Shown in pieces: positions 1 to 7,703 of a DNA stretch of 64,000 nt. Below the pieces are notes generated by a model, which was given only the letters and a program-made list of their open reading frames with translations, had not been told where the DNA came from and made no database searches. Source of the stretch: JAVVEG01 sp032251455 (GTDB taxonomy: Bacteria; Pseudomonadota; Gammaproteobacteria; Pseudomonadales; Pseudohongiellaceae); the NCBI GenBank assembly GCA_032251455.1, contig JAVVEG010000005.1, forward strand, positions 129,895 through 193,894. The letters are read 5' to 3'. The position numbers were made by a program, and so were the translations under genes. Every line of letters starts with the position of its first letter. The stretch's first letter is position 1.

Positions 1-435
1 GCGAACTCCAGGTGCCAGCGCCTGTTTTTGTGCCGAGCTGAAATGGAAAAAGCGCAGGGTGATGATGCCACTGCTGTCCTGCAGGCGACAGGCCAGGCTG
101 CGACGGCGGCCAAAATCAAGCTCACTGCGGATGATTTCCCCTGCAAGCATCACGTCTGCTCCCAGGCGGGCAGCGCCGATCGGGGTCAGGTGGGTGCGAT
201 CCTGATAGCGCAAAGGCAGATGGAAGAGCAGGTCCTGCACAGTATGGATATCCAGCCCGGCCAGTCTGCCCGCAATGCCTGGGCCCACCCCTTTCAAGGT
301 GCTTACCTTGATTCTGTTCAGTGGTGTGGGTGGGGGCTTGCGAACTTTGGCATGGCTTACTTTATGGTCCACTGCGCGAACCGGCTCGCCAGCAGGGCTG
401 GCGGTATGTGGTTCTGTCGGATTGTCACGACTCAT
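1..435 (-). CDS. recG: ATP-dependent DNA helicase RecG, N-terminal part (cut by window edge)
   Basis: Reading the minus strand from an ATG at 435 gives 145 codons that run in frame off the left edge. The protein contains LKGVGPGIAGRLAGLDI followed by DLLFHLPLRYQDRT and then a wedge/OB-type stretch, which is the start of RecG. RecG unwinds stalled forks and branched recombination intermediates in the cytoplasm. The helicase motor lies outside the window. The gene begins 6 bp after the end of the M20 peptidase gene and is the last visible member of the gmk-rpoZ-spoT-ridA line, an order common in gammaproteobacteria. Start choice is moderately sure: no strong ribosome binding site is seen, and a GTG or a later ATG is possible. 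Confidence 0.9.
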   Translation of the reverse strand, partial: MSRDNPTEPHTASPAGEPVRAVDHKVSHAKVRKPPPTPLNRIKVSTLKGVGPGIAGRLAGLDIHTVQDLLFHLPLRYQDRTHLTPIGAARLGADVMLAGEIIRSELDFGRRRSLACRLQDSSGIITLRFFHFSSAQKQALAPGVR

Positions 436-441
436 GATAGA

Positions 442-1851
442 TCAGTTATAGACCACATTGCGCAGGATTGCCCAGAAGTCATTGATGCTGCGCCGAAATG
501 CGGCTTCGCTGATGCGCTCATCGTTGCCGTGCACACCGGTTGCCTCGCCACTGGGGGTGATGATGGGGTCGAAGCCATAGCTGACTATGCCCAGATCGCG
601 GGTGAAGTGGCTATCGGTAAACCCGGTGCTGACCGAAGGCATGACCCGTGAGTTCGGATACAGCTCACGGGTCACAGTCTGAATGGCAGTAAACAGTCTG
701 GAATTGGTGGAGGAGACGGCTGGAGTGAACGCCATGATGACATCGATATCAATCCCGGTGCCATCAAGCAGCTGTTGCATATCGGCGATAAAGGCCTCGG
801 CAGGACGGTCGGGAAGCATGCGACAGTCCAGTTCGGCCCAGGCCTCCGGAGGCACCACATTGATCTTGTTGGAGCCTTGCAGGCGGGTCAGCGAGCAGGT
901 ATCCCGCGTCAGCGAGTGATGCCCCGGGCTGTATGCCTGGAAGCGCTGGAGAAAGCCGGGTTCTTGCACCGCCGCAGCCATGTCGGCATAGGCTGGCCCC
1001 CACTCTTCACCCATGGCCATCGACAGACTTTTGAAATAGGCATCCACCGGAGGAATGATCCGTGCCGGGAACGGGTTTTCCAGCAGGTGGTCCAGCGCCT
1101 TGACCAGGCGGCTTACCGAACTGGTGGGTCGGGGAGATGAGCCGTGGCCAGGGGTATCGACTGCGGTCAGGCGCAGCCAGACCGGGACTTTCTGGGTGAC
1201 TTCCACCCCAAAGACGATTTCCCGCTCAGTGCGTGAACCGCTGCCGCCCTCGTTGAGCAGCAGACCCGCGCCGGCAAAAATCTCCGGATGATTCTCGATC
1301 AGCCAGCCCACACCATACGCCCCGCCGGCCTCTTCATCGGCAGTGGCCAGGAAGATAACATCGCGGTTAAGAGGCAGGCCGGCACGGTGCATGCGCAGGA
1401 AAGCGGTCAGATGGGTGATGCCGGTACCCTTCATGTCCCGGGCGCCACGACCCAGGATATAACCGTCGACAATATCTCCGGAGAGTGGATCGACAGTCCA
1501 GTATTTAAGATCGGCGGGCACCACATCGGTATGTTGCAGCAGAATCAGGGCCGGTTCATCGCCGCCTTCAAGACGCGCCCAGATATTGCCTCGTCCCGGT
1601 GCGCTTTCTGCACTCTGGTAGGGAATCCCCTCGGCCTCGAAAATTCGGGCATAGAAATCCACGGCGCGGCTTTCATTGCCTGGTGGGTTGATGGTATCTG
1701 TGCGGATCAGCTCCTGCAGCCAGCGCACGGCATCGTCTTCCATGGTTTGCGGGAAGGTTTGCGCGAAGGTTTGCGCAGAGATTAACAGGCTGATGCTGGC
1801 GCCAGAGACAAGCAACAGAGCAGCCAGCAGGGATCGGAATGGCGTGGGCAT
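442..1851 (-). CDS. Secreted M20-family metallopeptidase
   Basis: 469 aa with an N-terminal signal peptide (hydrophobic residues about 8-25, likely cleavage after an Ala near 27-30). Metal-ligand motifs of the M20/M25/M40 clan are all present: LLQHTDVVP (His107, Asp109), GRGARDMKG (Asp139), ATADEEAGG (Glu173/Glu174) and a late HGNDE. The enzyme should be a di-zinc peptidase or amidohydrolase acting in the periplasm on small peptides or acylated amino acids; the substrate cannot be read from the sequence. It sits between ridA and recG with short spacings on both sides, so it is probably co-transcribed with the housekeeping operon. Family confidence is high and specificity unknown. Confidence 0.9.
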   Translation of the reverse strand: MPTPFRSLLAALLLVSGASISLLISAQTFAQTFPQTMEDDAVRWLQELIRTDTINPPGNESRAVDFYARIFEAEGIPYQSAESAPGRGNIWARLEGGDEPALILLQHTDVVPADLKYWTVDPLSGDIVDGYILGRGARDMKGTGITHLTAFLRMHRAGLPLNRDVIFLATADEEAGGAYGVGWLIENHPEIFAGAGLLLNEGGSGSRTEREIVFGVEVTQKVPVWLRLTAVDTPGHGSSPRPTSSVSRLVKALDHLLENPFPARIIPPVDAYFKSLSMAMGEEWGPAYADMAAAVQEPGFLQRFQAYSPGHHSLTRDTCSLTRLQGSNKINVVPPEAWAELDCRMLPDRPAEAFIADMQQLLDGTGIDIDVIMAFTPAVSSTNSRLFTAIQTVTRELYPNSRVMPSVSTGFTDSHFTRDLGIVSYGFDPIITPSGEATGVHGNDERISEAAFRRSINDFWAILRNVVYN

Positions 1852-1880
1852 GGCATTTCCTCCGGAAAGTGGATCAGCGC

Positions 1881-2282
1881 TCAGAGACTGAGCACGGCGT
1901 CAATCTCAACCCCTGCGCCCCGTGGCAGGGCGGCAACCTGCACCGTTGCCCGGGCTGGATAAGGCGCATTGAAATAAGACTTCATGATGTCATTGACGAT
2001 GGCAAAATCGGCCAGGTCGGTCAGGAAAATAGTGATTCGGACGGCATGGTCAAGACTGCCTCCAGCAGCTTCTGCCACTGCCTGCAGATTCTTGAAGACA
2101 CGCAGGGTCTGTGCTTCGATACCCCCCTCGACCAGCTCCATGGTCGTCGGATCCAGCGCAATCTGTCCGGACAGAAACACCAGGTTGCCGGTACGGATAG
2201 CCTGGGAATAAGGCCCTATTGCAGCCGGGGCTGCAGTCGTGCTGACAGGGGTCTTGGTGGCAGGTTCTGTGGTCGCAGTCAT
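1881..2282 (-). CDS. ridA: RidA-family enamine/imine deaminase
   Basis: The protein carries the Rid signature: AAPAAIGPYSQAIRTGNLVF near the N-terminus, SGQIALDP, and PARATVQVAALPRGAGVEID near the C-terminus, with the conserved Arg of the active site in PARATV. Rid proteins hydrolyse reactive 2-aminoacrylate-type enamines in the cytoplasm and so protect PLP enzymes. I place the start at the ATG at 2282 because GAGGAG lies 11 nt upstream; a longer reading from 2303 would place codons over that site. The N-terminal 20 residues rich in Thr/Ala/Pro are longer than in E. coli RidA. The gene follows spoT by 26 bp and is probably in the same transcript. Confidence 0.92.
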   Translation of the reverse strand: MTATTEPATKTPVSTTAAPAAIGPYSQAIRTGNLVFLSGQIALDPTTMELVEGGIEAQTLRVFKNLQAVAEAAGGSLDHAVRITIFLTDLADFAIVNDIMKSYFNAPYPARATVQVAALPRGAGVEIDAVLSL

Positions 2283-2308
2283 GATTAAAACAACTCCTCG
2301 CAAACGGT

Positions 2309-4483
2309 TTAATGGAGCGCTTGTTGTCCTGTGGCCGGTTTGAGTGGCCGTGGCACTTTCCGGCTTTTCACCCGCACTACCTTGCTGACGGGTTTGATCA
2401 GACGGATGCGTTTCATTACCCGCGCCAGGTGCACACGATTACGCACATTCAGTGACAGGTTCACGATACTGAAGCGGGCATCGCGTTCCACCGTGCTTAT
2501 TTTCTCGATATTGGCTTCGGTGCTGGTGATGGCTGTCGCCAGCTTGGCTATGATGCCACGTTCATTCTCCAGCTCAACCCGCACTTCCACCGAGAACTCA
2601 CCAGTCACATTGGGATCCCAGCGCACGGAAATACATTTCTCCGGATTATCACGGATTTCCGCGATGTTGTTACAGCCATCGGTATGGATGACCATGCCGC
2701 GACCAGTACTGATATGGCCAATAATCGGATCTCCCGGGATGGGATGGCAGCACTTGGCATAAGTCATCACCATGCCCTCCGAGCCACGAATGGCCAGGGC
2801 AGACTGGCGGTTTTCCTTGCTGGGCTTGTCGGGGGTCTCCTCGCCGTGTTCGGGTACCAGCCGCTGGGCAATCATATAGGCCATGCGGTTACCCAGGCCA
2901 ATATCTTCCAGCAAGGTATTGAGTTCACTGATATTGGTCTGCTGCAGCACGGACTGGATCTGCTCGGCCGGAATTTTATCCAATTGGGTACCAAAACCCG
3001 CCAAAACCTTGTTGAGAAGGCGTTTGCCCAGTGACACAGATTCTGAATGCCGTTGATTTTTCAGGTAATGACGAATATTGCTGCGGGCCTTGCCGGTTAT
3101 CACAAAGCTGAGCCAGGCAGGGTTGGGGTGATTACCGGGCGCGGTGATGATCTCGACAGTTTGTCCGCTTTCCAGCGGCTCACTCAATGGGGCCAGGCGG
3201 CGACTGATGCGGCAGGCAACACAGGAGTTGCCGACATCGGTATGGACGGCATAGGCAAAATCGACAGCGGTCGAGCCGGCCGGCAATTCCATGATGGTGC
3301 CTTTGGGCGTAAACACATAGATTTCATCAGGGAACAGGTCAATCTTGACATTTTCGATGAATTCCAGCGAGTTTCCCGCATTTTGCTGCATTTCCAGCAG
3401 TCCATTGACCCACTGCCGGGCGCGGATATGGGCATTGCTGGGCGTGTCATCGTGTGATTTGTACAGCCAGTGGGCAGCAATGCCGTTGTTGGCCATGGCC
3501 TCCATCTCTTCGGTGCGGATCTGAATCTCGATGGGAACGCCGTGCATGCCGAACAGGGTGGTGTGCAGAGACTGATAGCCATTGGCCTTGGGGATGGCAA
3601 TATAATCCTTGAAGCGGCCCGGCACCGGTTTGTACAGATTGTGTACGGCGCCCAGTACCCGATAGCAGGTATCCACGGAGTCAACCACGATGCGGAAAGC
3701 GAACACATCCATGATTTCGGAGAAGGATTTGCGCTTGGCACGCATTTTCTCATAGATGCTGTAAAGGTGTTTCTCGCGTCCGATGGTACGTCCGGGCAAG
3801 CCTTCCCGCTGCAGACAGACTTCCAGCGCGGTTTGTATCTGCCGGACTATCTCTTTGCGGTTGCCACGGATGCTGCGCACGGCCGCGTCAATGCGGCGGG
3901 CACGCATGGGATAGAGCGCGGCAAAGCCAAGTTCTTCAAATTCGATGCGGACAGCGTTCATGCCCAGGCGGTTGGCAATGGGGGCATAGATGTCCAGGGT
4001 TTCCCTGGCAATGCGGCGGCGCTTTTCTGGGCTCAACACATCCAGGGTGCGCATATTGTGCAGGCGGTCTGCCAGCTTCACCAGGATAACGCGCAGATCC
4101 TTGGCCATGGCCAGGGCCATCTTCTGGAAATTCTCGGCCTGGGCCTCGGCATGGGTACTGAAGGTGATTTTGTTGAGTTTGCTGACCCCATCGACCATCT
4201 CGGCCACAGTGTCACCAAACTGGCCTTTGACAGCGGCCTTGGTCAGCCCGGTATCTTCGATGACATCGTGCAGCATGGCCGCCATCAGGCTTTGATGGTC
4301 CATGTGCATTTCGCTGAGTATGCCGGCCACTGCCAGAGGGTGAGTGACATAGGCTTCGCCGCTGCGGCGGAACTGGCCATCGTGGGCCTGTTCGGCATAA
4401 AAGTAGGCTCGCCTCACGGCATTGACCTGTTCAGATTCCAGGTAGGCAGAGAGGTTACTGGCAAGAGAGTCGATGGTATTCAT
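2309..4483 (-). CDS. spoT: Bifunctional (p)ppGpp synthetase/hydrolase SpoT
   Basis: 724 aa, the usual SpoT length. Domain order is an HD hydrolase domain (about 25-190) with an intact HDVIED motif at His72-Asp77, a RelA/SpoT synthetase domain (about 240-355), a TGS domain around 390-450 (DEIYVFTPKGTIMELPAG) and a C-terminal ACT domain after about 640. RelA of gammaproteobacteria has a degenerate HD motif, so the intact HD identifies SpoT. It sets the cellular (p)ppGpp level in response to starvation. The gene lies 18 bp after rpoZ, the standard arrangement. Confidence 0.97.
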   Translation of the reverse strand: MNTIDSLASNLSAYLESEQVNAVRRAYFYAEQAHDGQFRRSGEAYVTHPLAVAGILSEMHMDHQSLMAAMLHDVIEDTGLTKAAVKGQFGDTVAEMVDGVSKLNKITFSTHAEAQAENFQKMALAMAKDLRVILVKLADRLHNMRTLDVLSPEKRRRIARETLDIYAPIANRLGMNAVRIEFEELGFAALYPMRARRIDAAVRSIRGNRKEIVRQIQTALEVCLQREGLPGRTIGREKHLYSIYEKMRAKRKSFSEIMDVFAFRIVVDSVDTCYRVLGAVHNLYKPVPGRFKDYIAIPKANGYQSLHTTLFGMHGVPIEIQIRTEEMEAMANNGIAAHWLYKSHDDTPSNAHIRARQWVNGLLEMQQNAGNSLEFIENVKIDLFPDEIYVFTPKGTIMELPAGSTAVDFAYAVHTDVGNSCVACRISRRLAPLSEPLESGQTVEIITAPGNHPNPAWLSFVITGKARSNIRHYLKNQRHSESVSLGKRLLNKVLAGFGTQLDKIPAEQIQSVLQQTNISELNTLLEDIGLGNRMAYMIAQRLVPEHGEETPDKPSKENRQSALAIRGSEGMVMTYAKCCHPIPGDPIIGHISTGRGMVIHTDGCNNIAEIRDNPEKCISVRWDPNVTGEFSVEVRVELENERGIIAKLATAITSTEANIEKISTVERDARFSIVNLSLNVRNRVHLARVMKRIRLIKPVSKVVRVKSRKVPRPLKPATGQQALH

Positions 4484-4501
4484 CAGCCGACCCTCCCCGG
4501 A

Positions 4502-4831
4502 TTATTCGTCTTCCATGTCAAAGTTGTTGTTGGCGGAACCGGCTTCGGCTTCGGCAATGATGGCGCCCATCATGGCGGCAGTTGCGCTGAGTTCGGTTTC
4601 CGTCATTTCGCTGCTGCGCTGGGCATTGCTGCGGGAAATCAGAATGCTGGCATCAACCAGACCTTCGGCAATCTCGCGCAAAGCGATTACAGTGGGCTTG
4701 TCATTGTCGACAGGAACCAGCGGGTCTTTGCCGCCAGTCTGTATTTGACGGGCCCGCTTGCTGGAAATCATCACCAGCTGAAAGCGGTTGTCCACCTTTT
4801 CAAGGCAGTCTTCTACGGTAATACGTGCCAT
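4502..4831 (-). CDS. rpoZ: RNA polymerase omega subunit
   Basis: 109 aa beginning MARITVEDCLEKVDNRFQLV and continuing with the omega core SSKRARQIQ and KPTVIALREIAEGLV. Omega assists folding and assembly of beta-prime in RNA polymerase and forms part of a ppGpp site in proteobacteria. The tail after about residue 75 is long and ends in an acidic stretch (FDMEDE). It is followed by spoT and preceded 129 bp upstream by gmk, as in most gammaproteobacteria. Confidence 0.97.
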   Translation of the reverse strand: MARITVEDCLEKVDNRFQLVMISSKRARQIQTGGKDPLVPVDNDKPTVIALREIAEGLVDASILISRSNAQRSSEMTETELSATAAMMGAIIAEAEAGSANNNFDMEDE

Positions 4832-4960
4832 ACCTGATACCTGTAAAGAGAATTGTTGCTGGAAGCAGCAGTCTGGGCTTACTGCAGCAGACCGGTGATT
4901 CTACCCAAATTGCGCGAAAATTGCATGAACTTTGATGAGAACCGGCAAAATCAGCGGGAT

Positions 4961-5587
4961 TCAGAGGTTCCCCAGCAAATCACGTAACAGCGCTGCATTG
5001 TTGAGTTGCTGCTGACCCTGTTCCAGACGGGCAGCGCGGAAAATCGACTGCAGGTCGGCCAGTGCTGTGGCGAAATCCTGGTTGATAACCAGGTAATCGG
5101 CATCCACATAATGGGAAATTTCTGCGCTGGCCTGCTGCATGCGCCGGGTGATAGTGGCCTGGTCATCCTGGCCGCGACTGGTCAGGCGTTGCAGCAGGGT
5201 TTGCAGGGAGGGCGGCAGAATGAAAATACTCTTGCAGGGCGACATGACCTTGCGGACCTGGTTGGCACCTTGCCAGTCTATCTCCAGAATGACATCCAGC
5301 CCCTGGTCCAGCTGGGCCTGGACCCAGGGCCGGGAGGTGCCATAAAGATTGCCGAACACCTCTGCGGATTCGAGAAATTCTCCCCGGTCGCGCATCTGCA
5401 GGAAATGCTCTGGGCTGACGAAATGGTAATTTTTACCATCCACCTCGCCGGGGCGGGCAGGACGGGTGGTATGGGAGACGGATACGCACAGCAGCGGGTC
5501 GTTCCCCTGCTGCAGCAAGGCATTGACCAGACTGGTCTTGCCGGCACCCGAGGGTGCGGAAATAGTAAAGAGTGTCCCTCGGGGCAT
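4961..5587 (-). CDS. gmk: Guanylate kinase
   Basis: 208 aa with the Walker A loop SAPSGAGKTSLV at about 8-19, the GMP-binding segment VSHTTRPARPGEVDG, and the FLESAEVFGNLYGT stretch. It phosphorylates GMP to GDP in the cytoplasm and feeds GTP and (p)ppGpp synthesis, which fits its position before rpoZ and spoT. The 129-bp spacer to rpoZ may hold a promoter for the downstream genes. It diverges from the DNA glycosylase gene at 5708, leaving a 120-bp shared promoter region. Confidence 0.97.
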   Translation of the reverse strand: MPRGTLFTISAPSGAGKTSLVNALLQQGNDPLLCVSVSHTTRPARPGEVDGKNYHFVSPEHFLQMRDRGEFLESAEVFGNLYGTSRPWVQAQLDQGLDVILEIDWQGANQVRKVMSPCKSIFILPPSLQTLLQRLTSRGQDDQATITRRMQQASAEISHYVDADYLVINQDFATALADLQSIFRAARLEQGQQQLNNAALLRDLLGNL

Positions 5588-5707
5588 GGTACGGGCTCAG
5601 TCCGGAAAAGCGGCCTAGACATTGGAGGTCACGACTATAGACAATAGCGTCTGGGCTGTCCACCGTCAGCGGTCCGCCAGCAAGCCAAACAGGATAGGAT
5701 CAAATAC

Positions 5708-6232
5708 ATGCACACAGAGGCAACAAGGGTTCATGGTTTTGCCCCGGTAACAGCGCCTCATGCGCGGTGTCTGATTCTGGGCTCGATGCCGGGTATCGCC
5801 TCCCTGCAGAGGCAGCAATACTATGCCCATCCACGCAATGCCTTCTGGCCGCTGATGGAAAATCTGCTGGCCATGCCCAAGGGCCTGGGTTACCAGCAGC
5901 GATGCCTGCACTTGCAACAACAGGGTCTGGCGCTGTGGGATGTGCTGCAAACCTGTACCCGTGCTGGTAGTCTGGATTCAGCGATTGTGACGGATTCCAT
6001 AGTGCCCAATGATTTCAGGGCATTTCTGCAACAGCAGCCACACCTGAGATTGATTTGTTTCAACGGAAGCAAGGCGGAGCAGGTCTTCAAAAAGCATGTC
6101 CTGCCCGGGCTTGATGGGATGCTGACAGGAATCGATTGTCGACGCCTGCCCTCGACCAGTCCAGCGCATGCGGCGATGGATCTGGCCGCAAAAAGCAAAG
6201 CCTGGGCTGTGATCACGACGTGTTTGCACTGA
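5708..6232 (+). CDS. DNA-deoxyinosine/uracil glycosylase family protein
   Basis: 174 aa of the uracil-DNA glycosylase fold. The active-site region is LILGSMPGIASLQRQQYYAH followed by PRNAFWPLM, typical of the hypoxanthine-DNA glycosylase branch (UDG family 6). The second conserved loop is LPSTSPAHA near the C-terminus. Members excise deaminated bases (hypoxanthine, sometimes uracil) from DNA. It is followed by alkB on the same strand with a 69-bp gap, making a small base-damage repair pair. Substrate preference cannot be decided by reading. Confidence 0.85.
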   Translation: MHTEATRVHGFAPVTAPHARCLILGSMPGIASLQRQQYYAHPRNAFWPLMENLLAMPKGLGYQQRCLHLQQQGLALWDVLQTCTRAGSLDSAIVTDSIVPNDFRAFLQQQPHLRLICFNGSKAEQVFKKHVLPGLDGMLTGIDCRRLPSTSPAHAAMDLAAKSKAWAVITTCLH

Positions 6233-6301
6233 GCTGGGCATTTGCACTGAGTCAGGTGGCCTGTTTCGGCTGTCATGGTTTATCAAACCAGGGGTCTCAA
6301 C

Positions 6302-6994
6302 ATGATTCAGCAGTCTTTCATCGAAAACCTGACCCAGGTAGAGGTCAGAGCAGAGGCATTGAGCCCGGATACCATGCTTTTGCATCGGTTCCTGCTTGGC
6401 CAGTCAGAGAAAAGCGCAGGGGAAACCGCAGAGAAAATTGTGGCAGAAATTGCCCGTTTGACGCTTGCTGCACCGTTTCGCCAGATGCAAACGCCCGGTG
6501 GCAGAACCATGTCCGCCGCGCTCAGTAACTGTGGCTTACTGGGTTGGGTGACGGACCGGCAGGGATACCGCTACCAGCCCACCGATCCCGATAGTGGCAG
6601 GCCCTGGCCAGCAATGCCGGAATTGTTTCGAGCTCTGGCACAGCAGGCGGCAGCGGCGGCCGGGTATGCCGGTTTCAATCCGGATGTCTGCCTGCTCAAT
6701 CGCTATCAAGCCGGTGCGCGGATGAGCCTGCACCAGGACCGGGATGAAAAAAATCTGGATGCCCCCATCGTCTCCTTTTCACTGGGCCTGCCCGCGCTGT
6801 TCCTGTGGGGCGGGCTCAAGCGGGGTGATGGAGTGCTCAGATGGACTCTTGAGCACGGTGATGCACTGGTCTGGGGGCGAAGTGATCGTCTTCGCTACCA
6901 TGGGATTGCTCCGTTGCCGTCTGGCCAGCATCCCCTGACGGGAGCTGTCCGCTATAACCTGACCTTTCGCCAGACCGGATTGCCGGCAGGATGA
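6302..6994 (+). CDS. alkB: Alpha-ketoglutarate-dependent DNA dealkylase AlkB
   Basis: The dioxygenase core matches AlkB closely: APFRQMQTPGGRTMS, LLNRYQAGARMSLHQDRDE (iron ligands His and Asp in HQD), SFSLGLPALFLWGG, then RLRYHGI (third iron ligand His) and RYNLTFRQ (2-oxoglutarate-binding Arg). It removes 1-meA and 3-meC lesions by oxidative demethylation. I start at the ATG at 6302 because AGGGG lies 7 nt upstream; a frame-compatible ATG at 6275 lacks a binding site. The length of 230 aa fits the family (216 in E. coli). It converges with the mlaC-like gene at 7028. Confidence 0.95.
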   Translation: MIQQSFIENLTQVEVRAEALSPDTMLLHRFLLGQSEKSAGETAEKIVAEIARLTLAAPFRQMQTPGGRTMSAALSNCGLLGWVTDRQGYRYQPTDPDSGRPWPAMPELFRALAQQAAAAAGYAGFNPDVCLLNRYQAGARMSLHQDRDEKNLDAPIVSFSLGLPALFLWGGLKRGDGVLRWTLEHGDALVWGRSDRLRYHGIAPLPSGQHPLTGAVRYNLTFRQTGLPAG

Positions 6995-7027
6995 AGGGTT
7001 GGCAAAAAGGGTAGACGGAGCGCGAGC

Positions 7028-7681
7028 CTATTCGATCTCCGCGGACCAGGTCGCTATAACCTCATCCATATCATTGCCGTGGCGGGACATGGCGCCATCA
7101 AACTGGTTCAGGTAGGTCAGGCCCAGGTTGATGCCGTCAACAATGATATTGCGCACTTTCCAGTTGCCGGCAGCATCCGTGCGCATGGAGTAATTCAGGG
7201 CAAACTGCTGACCCGCATCAGTGGTGGCGCGCATCTGCACACTGGCCCTGCCGCTGGCCACGTCGAAACCGGCTGGTGGGTCCAGCACTTCCACCTCACT
7301 GATGGCCAGGGTCAGAAAACTGTCCAGGTAGAGGCTGACCAGGGAGCGGGTAAAAACCTGGGTGAATTGCTGCAACTGTTCTTCAGTGATGGCTGCGCGA
7401 TGATTGCCGGTGACATTGCGGGCGATGGATTGAAAATCAACGATGGGCTCCAGGGCGCCGATCATTACATCGACCATGGGATCACTGACCTGGTTGCCAT
7501 ATTGGGCTTTCAGCTTCTCGACCGTTTCAAGCAGGTCCACACTGGCTTCCCGGACCAGATCGTGTGGCCCCTGTTGCTGTTGTGCATTTGCCATGCCCAC
7601 CAGGGCTGTCAGGCTGTAAAGCAGGAAAAGGGCCTTGCCGAGAACTCGCAAAGAGCGGTGGGAAATTGACTTGGTACGCAT
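7028..7681 (-). CDS. MlaC/Ttg2D (HpnM-like) periplasmic lipid-binding protein
   Basis: 217 aa with a signal peptide (RVLGKALFLLYSLTALVGMA, cleavage after ANA) and the MlaC core: VSDPMVDVMIGALEPIVDF, then ARNVTGNH, FTQVFTRSLVSLYLDSF, and a final GNWKVRNIIVDGINLGLTY. MlaC proteins ferry phospholipids, and the HpnM branch hopanoids, between membranes. The start at 7681 is set by AGGAG 7 nt upstream. It is the last gene of an mlaA-RND-mlaC operon, 22 bp after the RND gene. Pairing with an RND exporter rather than with MlaFEDB resembles the hpnM/hpnN arrangement, but no squalene-hopene cyclase is visible. Confidence 0.85.
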   Translation of the reverse strand: MRTKSISHRSLRVLGKALFLLYSLTALVGMANAQQQQGPHDLVREASVDLLETVEKLKAQYGNQVSDPMVDVMIGALEPIVDFQSIARNVTGNHRAAITEEQLQQFTQVFTRSLVSLYLDSFLTLAISEVEVLDPPAGFDVASGRASVQMRATTDAGQQFALNYSMRTDAAGNWKVRNIIVDGINLGLTYLNQFDGAMSRHGNDMDEVIATWSAEIE

Positions 7682-7703
7682 TGGGATACTCCTGTAGTGC
7701 ATT

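Noticed and set aside
3470..4837. 455-codon plus-strand open frame over spoT and rpoZ
   Set aside because: It is fully antisense to two clearly conserved genes and its protein has no recognisable domain.
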